Assembly (NCBI GenBank): GCA_025924275.1 | Contig: JAICEH010000053.1 | Span: 1 to 10,781, forward strand | Source of the DNA: Gemmatimonadales bacterium | Lineage (GTDB): Bacteria > Gemmatimonadota > Gemmatimonadetes > Gemmatimonadales > GWC2-71-9 | DNA length: 10,781 nt | Direction of reading: 5' to 3' | Part shown: positions 1 to 7,503 of the stretch, one piece after another | Layout: every line of letters starts with the position of its first letter | Numbering within the stretch: position 1 is the first letter of the stretch | The notes under the pieces: generated by a model | The model's database searches: none | What the model was told of the DNA's origin: nothing | The model's input: only the letters and a program-made list of their open reading frames with translations | Translations under genes and position numbers: made by a program

Positions 1-754
1 CCTTGAGAAAGGCGCGCCGGAGCGAGCGGCCCTCGGCGTCGTAGAAGGTGGTCCGCCCACCCGGAGGCGTGAACGCGAAGGCGCCGAGGTCCTTCCCGCC
101 CACGCGGAGCTCCGCGGCGAGGATGCGGCCGAACCGGACCTCGCCCTCCGCCGAGATCTCCCGCTCGAGCAGCACCTCGAAGCGGTCGCCCGCCCGCACG
201 TCGCGGGAGAAGTCCACCTGCCAGGCGAAGACGTCGGCCAGGTCCCACGCCAGGCGGGTCCGTTCCCCGCCGGGCAGGAGCGCCTCGGCGATCGCGCCGT
301 CGAGGCCGGTGTACAGGGAGGACTCGATGTCGCCCTCGACCCGCACGGCCTCCGGCCACCAGCGGATCGCCTCGGCCTCCCCGCGCCAGTCCCCGGCGGT
401 GCGGATGAACCGCAGCCGGCGGTCGGGCGCCGTCCGGACGGTGACGCTCTCGGGCACGCTGTCCGCGAGGGACCGGCGGAAGTTGAATACCAGCCCGGCG
501 CGCGCCCGCCGGGGGTCGAGGCCGAGCCGGGCGCCGAGCTCGCCGAGGTCGATCCCGGTGACCCCGCGGCGCTCGAGCAGCTCGCTCACCGTCTCGCCGG
601 CGAGGAGGGTGTCCGCCTCCTCGGCCCACGCCTCGGAGACCACGATCGGCGGCGCCACGTGCAGCCGGGGCCAGGGCCACTCGCCCCGGACCGCGAAGGC
701 CGCGCCGGACGCCACCGTCCCCGCCGCCAGCAGGGTGGAGAGCCAGCGCTGCAT
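1..754 (-). CDS. M23-family peptidoglycan peptidase, N-terminal part (3' end outside window)
   Basis: The first 251 residues are visible; the frame is open to the window edge. Residues 1-24 form a probable signal peptide or membrane anchor (MQRWLS then an Ala/Gly-rich stretch), so the product should act in the envelope. Residues about 50-95 (ETVSELLERRGV, later LDPRRARAGLVF) resemble the LysM/OapA-like N-terminal domain of MepM/YebA-type proteins. Residues about 145-250 (SSLYTGLDG, WDLADVFAWQVDFSRDVRAGD, GRILAAEL, YDAEGRSLRRAFLK) match the Csd3-like second domain that normally precedes the M23 metallopeptidase fold. The catalytic domain lies outside the window, so its zinc ligands (HxxxD, HxH) cannot be seen. 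It could therefore be an active DD-endopeptidase or a degenerate, EnvC-like activator. The ATG overlaps the ftsZ stop by one base (TGATG) and has no good Shine-Dalgarno sequence, which suggests translational coupling to ftsZ. Family call is firm; activity is inferred. Confidence 0.85.
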   Translation of the reverse strand, partial: MQRWLSTLLAAGTVASGAAFAVRGEWPWPRLHVAPPIVVSEAWAEEADTLLAGETVSELLERRGVTGIDLGELGARLGLDPRRARAGLVFNFRRSLADSVPESVTVRTAPDRRLRFIRTAGDWRGEAEAIRWWPEAVRVEGDIESSLYTGLDGAIAEALLPGGERTRLAWDLADVFAWQVDFSRDVRAGDRFEVLLEREISAEGEVRFGRILAAELRVGGKDLGAFAFTPPGGRTTFYDAEGRSLRRAFLK

Positions 755-1914
755 CAGTCCATCTGCCGTCGGATGAAGGTGGGGATCTCCATGTCGCTCA
801 CCTCGGGGCCGGGCGCCGGCGGCGCCGGCCGGCGTGGCTCGGGCCGGGGGGCCGCCTGCTGGGCCGGGGCCGGGCGCCGCTCCTTGGGGAACGGGAGCAC
901 GCCGGCGGAGGGGACCTGGAGGCCGCGGCCGGCCTCGCCCGTCACCGCGCGATCGAACCCGGTGGCGATCACGGTGACGCGGATCTCGCCCTGCATGGCC
1001 GGGTCGCTGGTCGCGCCGAAGATGATCTCCGCCTCATCGCCCGCGGCGTCGTGGATGATCTCGCTGATCTGCGTGGCCTCGCCGAGGGTGAGGTCGTCGC
1101 CCCCGGTGATGTTGATCAGCACCCCGGTGGCGCCCGAGATGGAGACGTTGTCGAGCAGCGGGCTGGAGATGGCCTGCTGGGCCGCTTCCATCGCGCGGTT
1201 CTCCCCCCGGCCGATGCCCGTGCCCATCAGGGCCGCCCCGCCGTCCTGCATGATGGTGCGGACGTCGGCGAAGTCCACGTTGATGATGCCGGTGGAGGTG
1301 ATCAGGCTCGCGATGCCCTGGGTGGCGTGGAGCAGCACCTCGTCGGCCTTCTTGAGCGCCTCGGTGAAGGGGATCTGCTTGCCGACCACGGCCAGGAGCC
1401 GCTCGTTGGGCACGACGATCATCGTGTCCACGTTGCGGCGCATGTCGCCGATGCCCATCTCGGCCTGGCGCATCCGCTTCCGCCCCTCGAAGAGGAAGGG
1501 CTTGGTGACGATGCCCACCGTCAGCGCCCCGAGGTCGCGCGCCACCTGGGCCACCACCGGCGCGGCCCCGGTGCCGGTCCCGCCACCCATCCCGCAGGTG
1601 ACGAACACCAGGTCGGAGCCCTGGACCGCCGCGAGGACCTCGTCCCGGTTCTCCTCGATGGCCTGCCGGCCGATCTCCGGCCGGGCGCCGGCGCCCAGGC
1701 CGCGGGTGAGCTTCCGGCCAATCTGGACCTTGAGGTGGGACTTGGACGCGGTGAGCGCCTGGGCGTCGGTGTTGACCGAGATGAACTCCACCCCGGCGAG
1801 CCCCTCGTCGATCATGCGGTTGACGGCGTTGCCGCCCCCGCCGCCGACGCCGACGACCTTCATCCGCGCCTGCTGCGGCGCGCTCTCGTCCAGCTCGAAG
1901 ATCATGTCGCCCAT
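754..1914 (-). CDS. ftsZ: Cell division protein FtsZ
   Basis: A tubulin-like GTPase of 386 aa, normal length, which polymerises under the membrane at midcell to form the Z-ring. The nucleotide-binding loop [13 protein letters not shown] is at residues 22-34. The tubulin signature [10 protein letters not shown] is at 110-119. The catalytic T7 loop NVDFADVRT is at 212-220, with both aspartates present. The globular domain ends near residue 321 and is followed by a Pro/Ala/Arg-rich linker of about 50 residues. The C-terminal peptide [12 protein letters not shown] (375-386) is the docking site for FtsA and other partners. I chose the ATG at 1914 because homology starts there ([10 protein letters not shown]) and GGGGAGG lies 7 bases upstream. 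The frame stays open to 2103, but that stretch lies inside ftsA and is low-complexity out-of-frame translation. ftsZ follows ftsA after a 25-base gap and overlaps the M23 gene by one base. Confidence 0.98.
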   Translation of the reverse strand: MGDMIFELDESAPQQARMKVVGVGGGGGNAVNRMIDEGLAGVEFISVNTDAQALTASKSHLKVQIGRKLTRGLGAGARPEIGRQAIEENRDEVLAAVQGSDLVFVTCGMGGGTGTGAAPVVAQVARDLGALTVGIVTKPFLFEGRKRMRQAEMGIGDMRRNVDTMIVVPNERLLAVVGKQIPFTEALKKADEVLLHATQGIASLITSTGIINVDFADVRTIMQDGGAALMGTGIGRGENRAMEAAQQAISSPLLDNVSISGATGVLINITGGDDLTLGEATQISEIIHDAAGDEAEIIFGATSDPAMQGEIRVTVIATGFDRAVTGEAGRGLQVPSAGVLPFPKERRPAPAQQAAPRPEPRRPAPPAPGPEVSDMEIPTFIRRQMD

Positions 1915-1919
1915 GGGCT

Positions 1920-1932
1920 GGCCTCCCCGGCC
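1920..1932 (-). promoter_or_regulatory. Strong ribosome binding site of ftsZ, flanked by GGCC repeats
   Basis: On the minus strand, the 25-base gap between ftsA and ftsZ contains GGGGAGG at 1928-1922, a near-consensus Shine-Dalgarno sequence 7 bases before the ATG. It decides the ftsZ start. The same bases sit in GGCCGGGGAGGCC, where two GGCC blocks could form a short 4-bp stem with the purines in the loop. Whether this hairpin forms in the mRNA is speculation. This is the best-spaced site in the window; most neighbours have none and start on stop-start overlaps. Confidence 0.75.
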
Positions 1933-1939
1933 GATCCGC

Positions 1940-3190
1940 TCAGAAGAAGTCCTGCAGCCACCGCTTGACCGGTCCCCACACCTTCTCGACGTTCGAGTTC
2001 CGCCGGGCCCCGGTGCCGAACCCCGAGACCCCGAGCTGCTGGGCGCCGTAGAGCACCAGGCCGGCCGCCACGGAGAATCGCGGGGACTCCACGCTGTCGG
2101 CAAGCCCGGTCAGCCCGGCGCCGGGGGCCCCGAGGCGGACCGGCGCTGCGAAGACCTCGCGGCCCAGCTCCACCATCCCCGGGGCGAGCGCGCCGCCGCC
2201 GGTGAGCACGATGCCGGCCGGCAGGCGCTCCTGGTAGCCGGCGCGGGTGATCTCGTCCGCGGCGTATTCCAGCACTTCCTGCAGCCGGGCGTGCATGATG
2301 TGCGCCAGCACGCGGCGGGCGGCGATTCGCGGGCCCTGGGCCGGCGTGCTCGGCAGCTCGATCGTGTCCGACTCCGGCACCAGCGGCTCGTAGGCCGCGC
2401 CGTGACGCTCCTTGATCCGCTCGGCGTCCTGCTGGGTCACCTGGAGCCCGTGGACGATGTCGGCGGTCACGTGCCCGCCGGCGCAGAGGAGCGACGCGGT
2501 ATGCCGGATCCGCCCCCCCGGGAAGATCGACACGGTGGTGGACCCGCCCCCCAGGTCCACCAGGGCCACCCCCAGCTCCCGCTCGTCCGGGGTCAGGACC
2601 GCGAGCGAGGCGGCGAGCGGGCCGAGGACGAACTCCGCCACCGCGTACCCGCCCTGCTCCACGCACTTGCGCAGGTTGACCGGCACGCTCGAGAGCACGG
2701 AGACCAGGTACACCTGCACGTCGAGCCGGGTGCCGGTCATCCCGATCGGCTCGCTGATGCCCCCCTGCTGGTCCACCTGGTAGTCCTGCGGGATGGCGTG
2801 CAGGAGCTCGTGGTCGGCGCCGAGCCGGGTACTGGCCGCCACGTCGTTCACCCGGGCCATGTCGGCGGTGCGAATCTCGCCCCCGGTGATCGAGACGACG
2901 CCATTGGACTGCTTCCCGGCCACGTGCTCGCCGGCGATGCCCACCAGCACCGAGCCGACCTTCACGCCCGCCATCCGCTCGGCGTCCGCCATCGCCTTCC
3001 GGATGGCGCGGGTGGTCTCCTCGATGTCCCGGACCACGCCGCGCCGGACGCCGGCGCAGCGCTCGAGGCCCATCCCCAGGATGCGCGCCGCCGGCGCGCG
3101 GGCGCTGCCCGCGCCCTCGGCGACGATCGCCTTGACCCCGGTGGTGCCGATGTCGAGCGCGGCGACGAGCCGCTGCGGGGCCGCGCTCAC
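1940..3190 (-). CDS. ftsA: Cell division protein FtsA
   Basis: An actin/Hsp70-superfamily ATPase of 416 aa that tethers FtsZ filaments to the inner membrane and helps recruit later divisome proteins. The phosphate-1 motif [10 protein letters not shown] is at residues 11-20, phosphate-2 [10 protein letters not shown] at 211-220, and the adenosine motif [13 protein letters not shown] at 327-339. The FtsA-specific 1C (SHS2) subdomain falls at about 85-165. The C-terminus [13 protein letters not shown] (404-416) is an amphipathic membrane-targeting helix preceded by a flexible Gly/Arg/Asn-rich linker, so the protein looks intact. This helix separates FtsA from MreB and from the competence protein PilM. 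Translation starts at a GTG that overlaps the ftsQ stop by four bases (GTGA), with no evident Shine-Dalgarno sequence, so coupling to ftsQ is likely. Confidence 0.97.
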   Translation of the reverse strand: MSAAPQRLVAALDIGTTGVKAIVAEGAGSARAPAARILGMGLERCAGVRRGVVRDIEETTRAIRKAMADAERMAGVKVGSVLVGIAGEHVAGKQSNGVVSITGGEIRTADMARVNDVAASTRLGADHELLHAIPQDYQVDQQGGISEPIGMTGTRLDVQVYLVSVLSSVPVNLRKCVEQGGYAVAEFVLGPLAASLAVLTPDERELGVALVDLGGGSTTVSIFPGGRIRHTASLLCAGGHVTADIVHGLQVTQQDAERIKERHGAAYEPLVPESDTIELPSTPAQGPRIAARRVLAHIMHARLQEVLEYAADEITRAGYQERLPAGIVLTGGGALAPGMVELGREVFAAPVRLGAPGAGLTGLADSVESPRFSVAAGLVLYGAQQLGVSGFGTGARRNSNVEKVWGPVKRWLQDFF

Positions 3191-3861
3191 GAGGCCAGTC
3201 CGCGCACGACCACCTGCCGGGCGAAGCGGCCGTCCAGCTCCCCGTAGGAGCGGCCCTGCCGCGCGAGTTCCTCCGCCACCGCGGTCACCGAACGAAGCAC
3301 CTCCGCCGTCACGTCAGCCGGCAGGCGCCAGCGCCGTCCCGCCACCTCCACCACCAGGTGGTCGCCGGACCGCGTGGCCGTCGAGATCTGCGCGAAGAGC
3401 TCGGGATCGAGCTCCCGCAGGCGGGCCAGGCCCAGCCCCACCACCGAGTCCGCCCGTGCCGCCACCGGCAGGTCGGGTGCCGCGCGGGCGGGATCGAACG
3501 GCAGCGCCCGGCCCAGCGAGTCCATCAGGGCGAGGCGGCCGCGCGCCGGCGCCAGCGCCACCGGTTCCAGCTCCCGCAGGGTGACGCGAATCGTCCCGGG
3601 CAGCCGCCGGCCCACATCGACCTCCGCGAGGCCGGGCACGGCGCGCAGCCGTGCCGCCACCGGGGCCAGGTCATCGAACACGCTCGCCCGCGGCCCGAGC
3701 GCCAGCGCACGAGTCAGTTCCCGCGGATCGCCGTACCGGAGGCCCGCGAACTCCACCCGCCGCACCGCGAAGAACCCCACCTGCCGGAGCACCCGCGGGA
3801 GCCCCACCCACAGCGATCCCAGCAGCACCACCCCGCCCAGGACCGCCCACCCCGGCTTCAC
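3187..3861 (-). CDS. ftsQ: Cell division protein FtsQ (POTRA domain)
   Basis: A bitopic divisome protein of 224 aa (DivIB/FtsQ family) that connects cytoplasmic Z-ring factors with the septal synthase FtsW/FtsI. Residues 5-24 (WAVLGGVVLLGSLWVG) form one transmembrane helix after only about four cytoplasmic residues, much shorter than the cytosolic tail of E. coli FtsQ. The POTRA domain spans about 30-100 (FFAVRRVEFAG, VPGLAEVDVGRRLPGTIRVTLREL). A beta domain follows and ends in the typical YGELDGRFARQVVVRG. I chose the GTG at 3861 because it overlaps the murC stop (GTGA) and immediately precedes the membrane helix. The frame is open further upstream to 4533, but that part is an out-of-frame reading of murC. 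FtsQ is weakly conserved, so the call rests on architecture plus position between murC and ftsA. Confidence 0.93.
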   Translation of the reverse strand: MKPGWAVLGGVVLLGSLWVGLPRVLRQVGFFAVRRVEFAGLRYGDPRELTRALALGPRASVFDDLAPVAARLRAVPGLAEVDVGRRLPGTIRVTLRELEPVALAPARGRLALMDSLGRALPFDPARAAPDLPVAARADSVVGLGLARLRELDPELFAQISTATRSGDHLVVEVAGRRWRLPADVTAEVLRSVTAVAEELARQGRSYGELDGRFARQVVVRGLAS

Positions 3862-5228
3862 GCGGCCAGCCACGCCACCAGCTCGTGCCCGGCCCGGGTG
3901 ATGTCCCCGGCCCCGAGGGTCAGGACCACGTCGCCCGGCCGAAGCGCGTCGGCCACCTGGCGGGTGAGGTCGGCCCGGTGGGACACGAACCGCACCTGGG
4001 CGCCGGCGGCCTCCGCCGCGTCCGCCACCAGCCGGCCACTGACCCCGCTCACCGGCTGTTCCCGCGCGGCGTAGATCTCGGTGACGATCACCAGGTCCGC
4101 CGCCGCGAGGGCCGCTCCCATCGCCCCGCCGTGCGCCTGGGTGCGCGAGTACAGGTGGGGCTGGAAGACCGCCACCAGCCGGCGGCCGGGGAATGCCTGC
4201 CGCGCCGCCGCCAGCGTCGCGACCAGCTCGGTGGGGTGGTGGGCGTAGTCGTCCACCACGCTCACGCCGCCCACGTCGCCGAGGCGCTCGAACCGCCGTC
4301 CAACGCCGGGGAACCGGGCCAGCGCGGCCAGCGCGCGACCCGCGTCCGCCCCGACGGCGAGCGCCGCAGCCAGGGCCGCGGCCGCGTTCCGGACGTTGTG
4401 CAGTCCCGGCACCCGGAGCCGGAGCTCGACCGGTGAGCCGTCCGGGAGGCGGAGTCGGGCGGAGGAGCCCTCGCTGCCCTGGGTGACCGCGCCGATCGCC
4501 AGGTCGGCCCCCGGGTGCGTGCCGTAGCGCCACACCCTTTCGCCGAGCCGGGCGGCCACCCGCTCGGCGCCGGGATCATCGGCGCAGGTGATCACCCGCT
4601 GGGCGCGCGAGGCGAACTCGACGAAGGCATCCTCGATCGCGGCCAGTGAGCCGTACACCTCGAGGTGATCCGCCTCGACGTTGGTGATCACCGCCACCGC
4701 GGGGGTCAGCGCCAGGAAGGCGCGGTCGTATTCGTCGGCCTCGACCACGAAGAGCCGGTCCCGGCCGGGGCGGGCATTGCCCTCCCAGAGGCTCACCCGA
4801 CCGCCGGCGATCCCGGTGGGGTCCAGCCCGGCCCCCACCAGCGCCTCGGTGGTCATGGCCGTGGTGGTGGTCTTCCCGTGCGTTCCCGCGATGGCGATGG
4901 CACGGCCGGCCGCCACCAGCCGGGCGAGCGCCTCCTTGCGGGGCACCACGGGAATGCCCAGCGCCCGGGCCCGCCCGAGCTCGGGGTGGGACGGCGGCAC
5001 TGCCGCGGTGACCACGAGGGCCCGGGCGCCGGTGACGTGGGCCGGATCATGGCCGCCCAGGACCACCGCGCCCGCCGCGCCGACATCCGCTGCGCCCGAC
5101 GGATCGGGGTCGCATCCGGTGACCGGCAGCCCCCGCCGGAGGGCGAGGAGCGCCAGGGCACTCATCCCGGCACCACCGATGCCCACGAAGTGGAGGGGAC
5201 GCGGGTCATCAGGGTCGAAAAGGGCCAT
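3858..5228 (-). CDS. murC: UDP-N-acetylmuramate--L-alanine ligase MurC
   Basis: A cytoplasmic ATP-dependent ligase of 456 aa that adds L-alanine to UDP-MurNAc, the first amino acid of the stem peptide. The N-terminal Rossmann-like domain carries the UDP-binding HFVGIGGAGMSALA (13-26). The P-loop AGTHGKTTTT is at 114-123. Central-domain motifs follow: EADEYD (163-168) and TNVEADHLEVYG (182-193). The C-terminal ligase domain has GRRFERLG (310-317), DDYAHHPTE (326-334) and LGAGDI (438-443). The DDYAHHPTE block is diagnostic of MurC/Mpl. Mpl recycling ligase is the alternative, but position in the cluster favours MurC. The ATG at 5228 comes 10 bases after the murG stop and has no recognisable Shine-Dalgarno sequence. 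No murB is present downstream: ftsQ begins on the murC stop codon. Confidence 0.97.
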   Translation of the reverse strand: MALFDPDDPRPLHFVGIGGAGMSALALLALRRGLPVTGCDPDPSGAADVGAAGAVVLGGHDPAHVTGARALVVTAAVPPSHPELGRARALGIPVVPRKEALARLVAAGRAIAIAGTHGKTTTTAMTTEALVGAGLDPTGIAGGRVSLWEGNARPGRDRLFVVEADEYDRAFLALTPAVAVITNVEADHLEVYGSLAAIEDAFVEFASRAQRVITCADDPGAERVAARLGERVWRYGTHPGADLAIGAVTQGSEGSSARLRLPDGSPVELRLRVPGLHNVRNAAAALAAALAVGADAGRALAALARFPGVGRRFERLGDVGGVSVVDDYAHHPTELVATLAAARQAFPGRRLVAVFQPHLYSRTQAHGGAMGAALAAADLVIVTEIYAAREQPVSGVSGRLVADAAEAAGAQVRFVSHRADLTRQVADALRPGDVVLTLGAGDITRAGHELVAWLAA

Positions 5229-5238
5229 CGTGAATGCG

Positions 5239-6366
5239 CTAATCTACACGGCCATCAGCATTTGGGAAAGCCCGCGCAACCCCCGGGATGGCCAGAAAAT
5301 GGCTCGCGATCACCGCCGCCGCGTCAGGCCGGCCGCGCCGCCGGGCGGCCCCCGCCATCCGGTCCCGCCGGAGGCCGTCGGCCATCAGCTCCCCCACGAG
5401 GTGACCCAGCGAATCAGCGTCCAGGTCGGCCTGACGCAGGGTCACCGCGGCGCCCGCCGCCGCCATCGCCTGCGCGTTCCTGGTCTGGTGATCCGCCGCC
5501 GCCGTGGGCAGGGGGATCAGGATGCTCGGCACTCCCCAGGCGCAGAGCTCCGCCACCGACAGCATGCCCGCCCGGCTCACCGCGAGGTCGGCCACCGCCC
5601 ACCCGTCCGCCATCGGGTCGAGAAAGTCCACCACGTGCCGCCCCGGCGGGGCATGGAGCGGCGCGAACTCGGCGTGCGTCCCCTTCCCCGTCACCCAGAG
5701 GAGGTTGAGGCGGGCAGCACCGCCCCGGCGCACCCATTCGGCCACGGCCCGATTGATCGCCAGGGCGCCCTGGGACCCCCCCGTGACGACCAGCGTCTGC
5801 CGTGCGGCGTCGAACCCGAAGCGGGCGCGGGCGAGCTCGCGCCGCGCCGGATCGGGCGGCACGATCGGGTTGCCGGTGTCGAAGACCCGGGTGTGGGCTC
5901 CGGGCCGCAGGTGGCGTGCGGCCTCGGGCAGCCCGAGGTAGACGTGATCGACCCGGCGGGCGAGCCACCGGGTGGCCAGCCCGGGGTAGGCGTTCTGTTC
6001 CTGGATGGCGGTGGGCAATCCGAGGTGTGCGGCCCACCAGACCGCGGGCGCCGACGCGTAGCCGCCGGTGCCGATTGCGGCCACCGGCCGTTCCCGGGCG
6101 AAGAGTGCCCGGAGTGCCTGCACCACGCGGGCGAGCGCGAGGGGCTGCGCCACGTTGCGCCACCACTGCCGGCGGTGGATCGGCTGCACCGGGAGGAGGG
6201 CGTAGGCGAAGTCCCGGGCCGGAAGGACGTGCGCCTCCACCCCCCGCTCCGCCCCGACGATCACCGGCTCGAGGCCGGGCACGCGCTCGCGCAGCGTCCG
6301 CGCGAGCGCGAGGGCCGGCATCAGGTGCCCCCCCGTGCCGCCGCCGGCCACCAGGACGACCGGCAC
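5239..6366 (-). CDS. murG: UDP-GlcNAc:undecaprenyl-PP-MurNAc-pentapeptide GlcNAc transferase MurG
   Basis: A membrane-associated GT-B glycosyltransferase of 375 aa that converts lipid I to lipid II on the cytoplasmic face. The N-terminal GGGTGGHLMPALALA (8-22) is the first glycine-rich loop. GTGGYASAPAVW (99-110), QEQNAYPG (122-129) and GNPIVP (165-170) are further family blocks. TGGSQGALAIN (195-205) is the second glycine-rich loop. The UDP-GlcNAc-binding segment is SRAGMLSVAELCAWG (264-278), with the ribose-binding Glu at 273, followed by DHQTRNA (292-298). The start is GTG at 6366, three bases after the ftsW stop, and is set by alignment of the glycine-rich loop. No Shine-Dalgarno sequence is evident, so translation probably depends on ribosomes ending ftsW. 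It is the only complete gene here that stops with TAG rather than TGA. Confidence 0.97.
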   Translation of the reverse strand: MPVVLVAGGGTGGHLMPALALARTLRERVPGLEPVIVGAERGVEAHVLPARDFAYALLPVQPIHRRQWWRNVAQPLALARVVQALRALFARERPVAAIGTGGYASAPAVWWAAHLGLPTAIQEQNAYPGLATRWLARRVDHVYLGLPEAARHLRPGAHTRVFDTGNPIVPPDPARRELARARFGFDAARQTLVVTGGSQGALAINRAVAEWVRRGGAARLNLLWVTGKGTHAEFAPLHAPPGRHVVDFLDPMADGWAVADLAVSRAGMLSVAELCAWGVPSILIPLPTAAADHQTRNAQAMAAAGAAVTLRQADLDADSLGHLVGELMADGLRRDRMAGAARRRGRPDAAAVIASHFLAIPGVARAFPNADGRVD

Positions 6367-6369
6367 CGG

Positions 6370-7503
6370 TCAGCGGTCGTCGCGCGGGGCCGGCTTGCCC
6401 CGCAGGTGGCCCACGCTGAGCAGGATGCCGGCGCCGGCGAGCGCGATGCCGAGGCTGGAGAGCCCGTACGACATGAAGGGCAGGCTCAGGCCCGTCGTCG
6501 GGATGAGCGCCACCGACACGCACATGTGCATCACGGCAGTGACGCCGACCAGCGCGGTGAGACCCGCGGCGAGGTACCGCCCGAAGGGGTCGGGAGCGGT
6601 CCGTGCGATCCGGAAGCCCAGCCAGCAGAACAGCGCGAACAGGAGTGCCACCAGGGTGACGCCGAGGAACCCCCACTCCTCGCCGATGGTGCTGAACAGG
6701 AAGTCGTTGTACGCGTAGGGCAGGTAGCCGAGCTTCTGCTGGCCCTCGCCGAAGCCGACCCCGAGCAGCCCGCCGGACCCGAAGCCGATGAGTGACTGCT
6801 TCACCTGGAAGGTCGCGGCCTCGCCCGCTTCGGCGGGATCGAGGAAGGCTGCGAGGCGGGCCGCCCGGTACGAGACCCCCTCGATCCGCTCCCAGACGAA
6901 CCAGATCGCCGCCACCCCCAGCAGCAGGAAGTGCCCGATCTTGGCTCCGGCGCTGAACAGGATGAGGAACCCGCAGAGGGCCGTCAGCACCGCCATCGAC
7001 ATGTTCGGCTGCAGCAGGATCAGGAGCGAGACCAGGCCGAGCACGACCAGGAAGGGCATCATGCCCTTCTTGAACTCGCGGACCTGGGCGCCCTTCTTGG
7101 CCGCGAGCATCGCGCACCAGATCACCACGGCGAGCCGCGCCACCTCCGAGGGCTGGATCGAGACGGGCCCCAGATCCACCCAGCGCCGCGCCCCGTTGAG
7201 CATCGGGGCGATCCCCCGGGTGAAGGGGAGGAGCGGCACCAGGAGGAGGAGCAGCGTGACGCCGAGGATCGGCCAGGCGAGCCGGCGCCAGAGCCGGTAG
7301 TCCACCCGGGCCAGCACCGTCATCACCAGGAGCCCGCCGAGGGCGCCGGCCACCTGCTTGATCCCGTTCGCGGGGCCTTCCTGGAGCACGACGGCCGCGT
7401 AGCTGTTGGCCACGCCGAAGACGACCAGCGTCGCGGTGACCACGGCCAGGAGGCGGGTCTCCCAGCGGTACTCCCCGGGATGCCGGATCACCGGATCGGT
7501 CAC
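6370..7503 (-). CDS. ftsW: Septal peptidoglycan glycosyltransferase FtsW (SEDS family)
   Basis: A polytopic membrane protein of 377 aa. SEDS proteins polymerise lipid II into glycan strands, and FtsW does so at the septum together with its cognate class B PBP. About ten hydrophobic segments are visible. Recognisable blocks are GARRWVDLGPVSIQPSE (104-120), KQSLIGFGSGGLLGVGFG (235-252), and YNDFLFSTIGEEWGFLG (265-281), in which Asp267 matches the catalytic Asp of RodA/FtsW. The final block is IPTTGLSLPFMSYGLSS (334-350). Two blocks deviate from my memory of the family: QPNMSM at 165-170 where QPDxGT is usual, and SYGLSS where SYGGSS is nearly universal. The GTG start overlaps the murD stop by four bases, with GGAGG on the minus strand at 7512-7508. 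RodA is an alternative, but the dcw position argues for FtsW. Confidence 0.95.
   Translation of the reverse strand: MTDPVIRHPGEYRWETRLLAVVTATLVVFGVANSYAAVVLQEGPANGIKQVAGALGGLLVMTVLARVDYRLWRRLAWPILGVTLLLLLVPLLPFTRGIAPMLNGARRWVDLGPVSIQPSEVARLAVVIWCAMLAAKKGAQVREFKKGMMPFLVVLGLVSLLILLQPNMSMAVLTALCGFLILFSAGAKIGHFLLLGVAAIWFVWERIEGVSYRAARLAAFLDPAEAGEAATFQVKQSLIGFGSGGLLGVGFGEGQQKLGYLPYAYNDFLFSTIGEEWGFLGVTLVALLFALFCWLGFRIARTAPDPFGRYLAAGLTALVGVTAVMHMCVSVALIPTTGLSLPFMSYGLSSLGIALAGAGILLSVGHLRGKPAPRDDR

Noticed and set aside
1915..2103. Possible 63-residue N-terminal extension of FtsZ
   Set aside because: The stretch is the ftsA 3' end read out of frame, is not FtsZ-like, and a strong Shine-Dalgarno sequence marks the ATG at 1914.
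659..3247. Long open frame on the plus strand, 862 codons, opposite ftsZ and ftsA
   Set aside because: It lies antisense to two intact, motif-complete genes, and its translation is low-complexity (Arg, Pro, Ser, His) with no recognisable domain. High third-position GC removes stop codons in shadow frames.
3862..4533. Possible N-terminal extension of FtsQ into murC
   Set aside because: It is an Arg/Gly/Pro-rich out-of-frame reading of murC; the membrane helix and the GTGA overlap point to the start at 3861.
5473..5577. MurG SRAGMLSVAE and DHQTRNA differ from the E. coli motifs
   Set aside because: The ribose-binding Glu is kept, and the DHQT-NA form is common in MurG of several phyla, so this is ordinary variation.
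4681..6795. Long open frame on the plus strand, 704 codons, opposite murC, murG and part of ftsW
   Set aside because: Same reasoning: antisense to conserved genes, composition driven, no domain, no ribosome site or operon partner.
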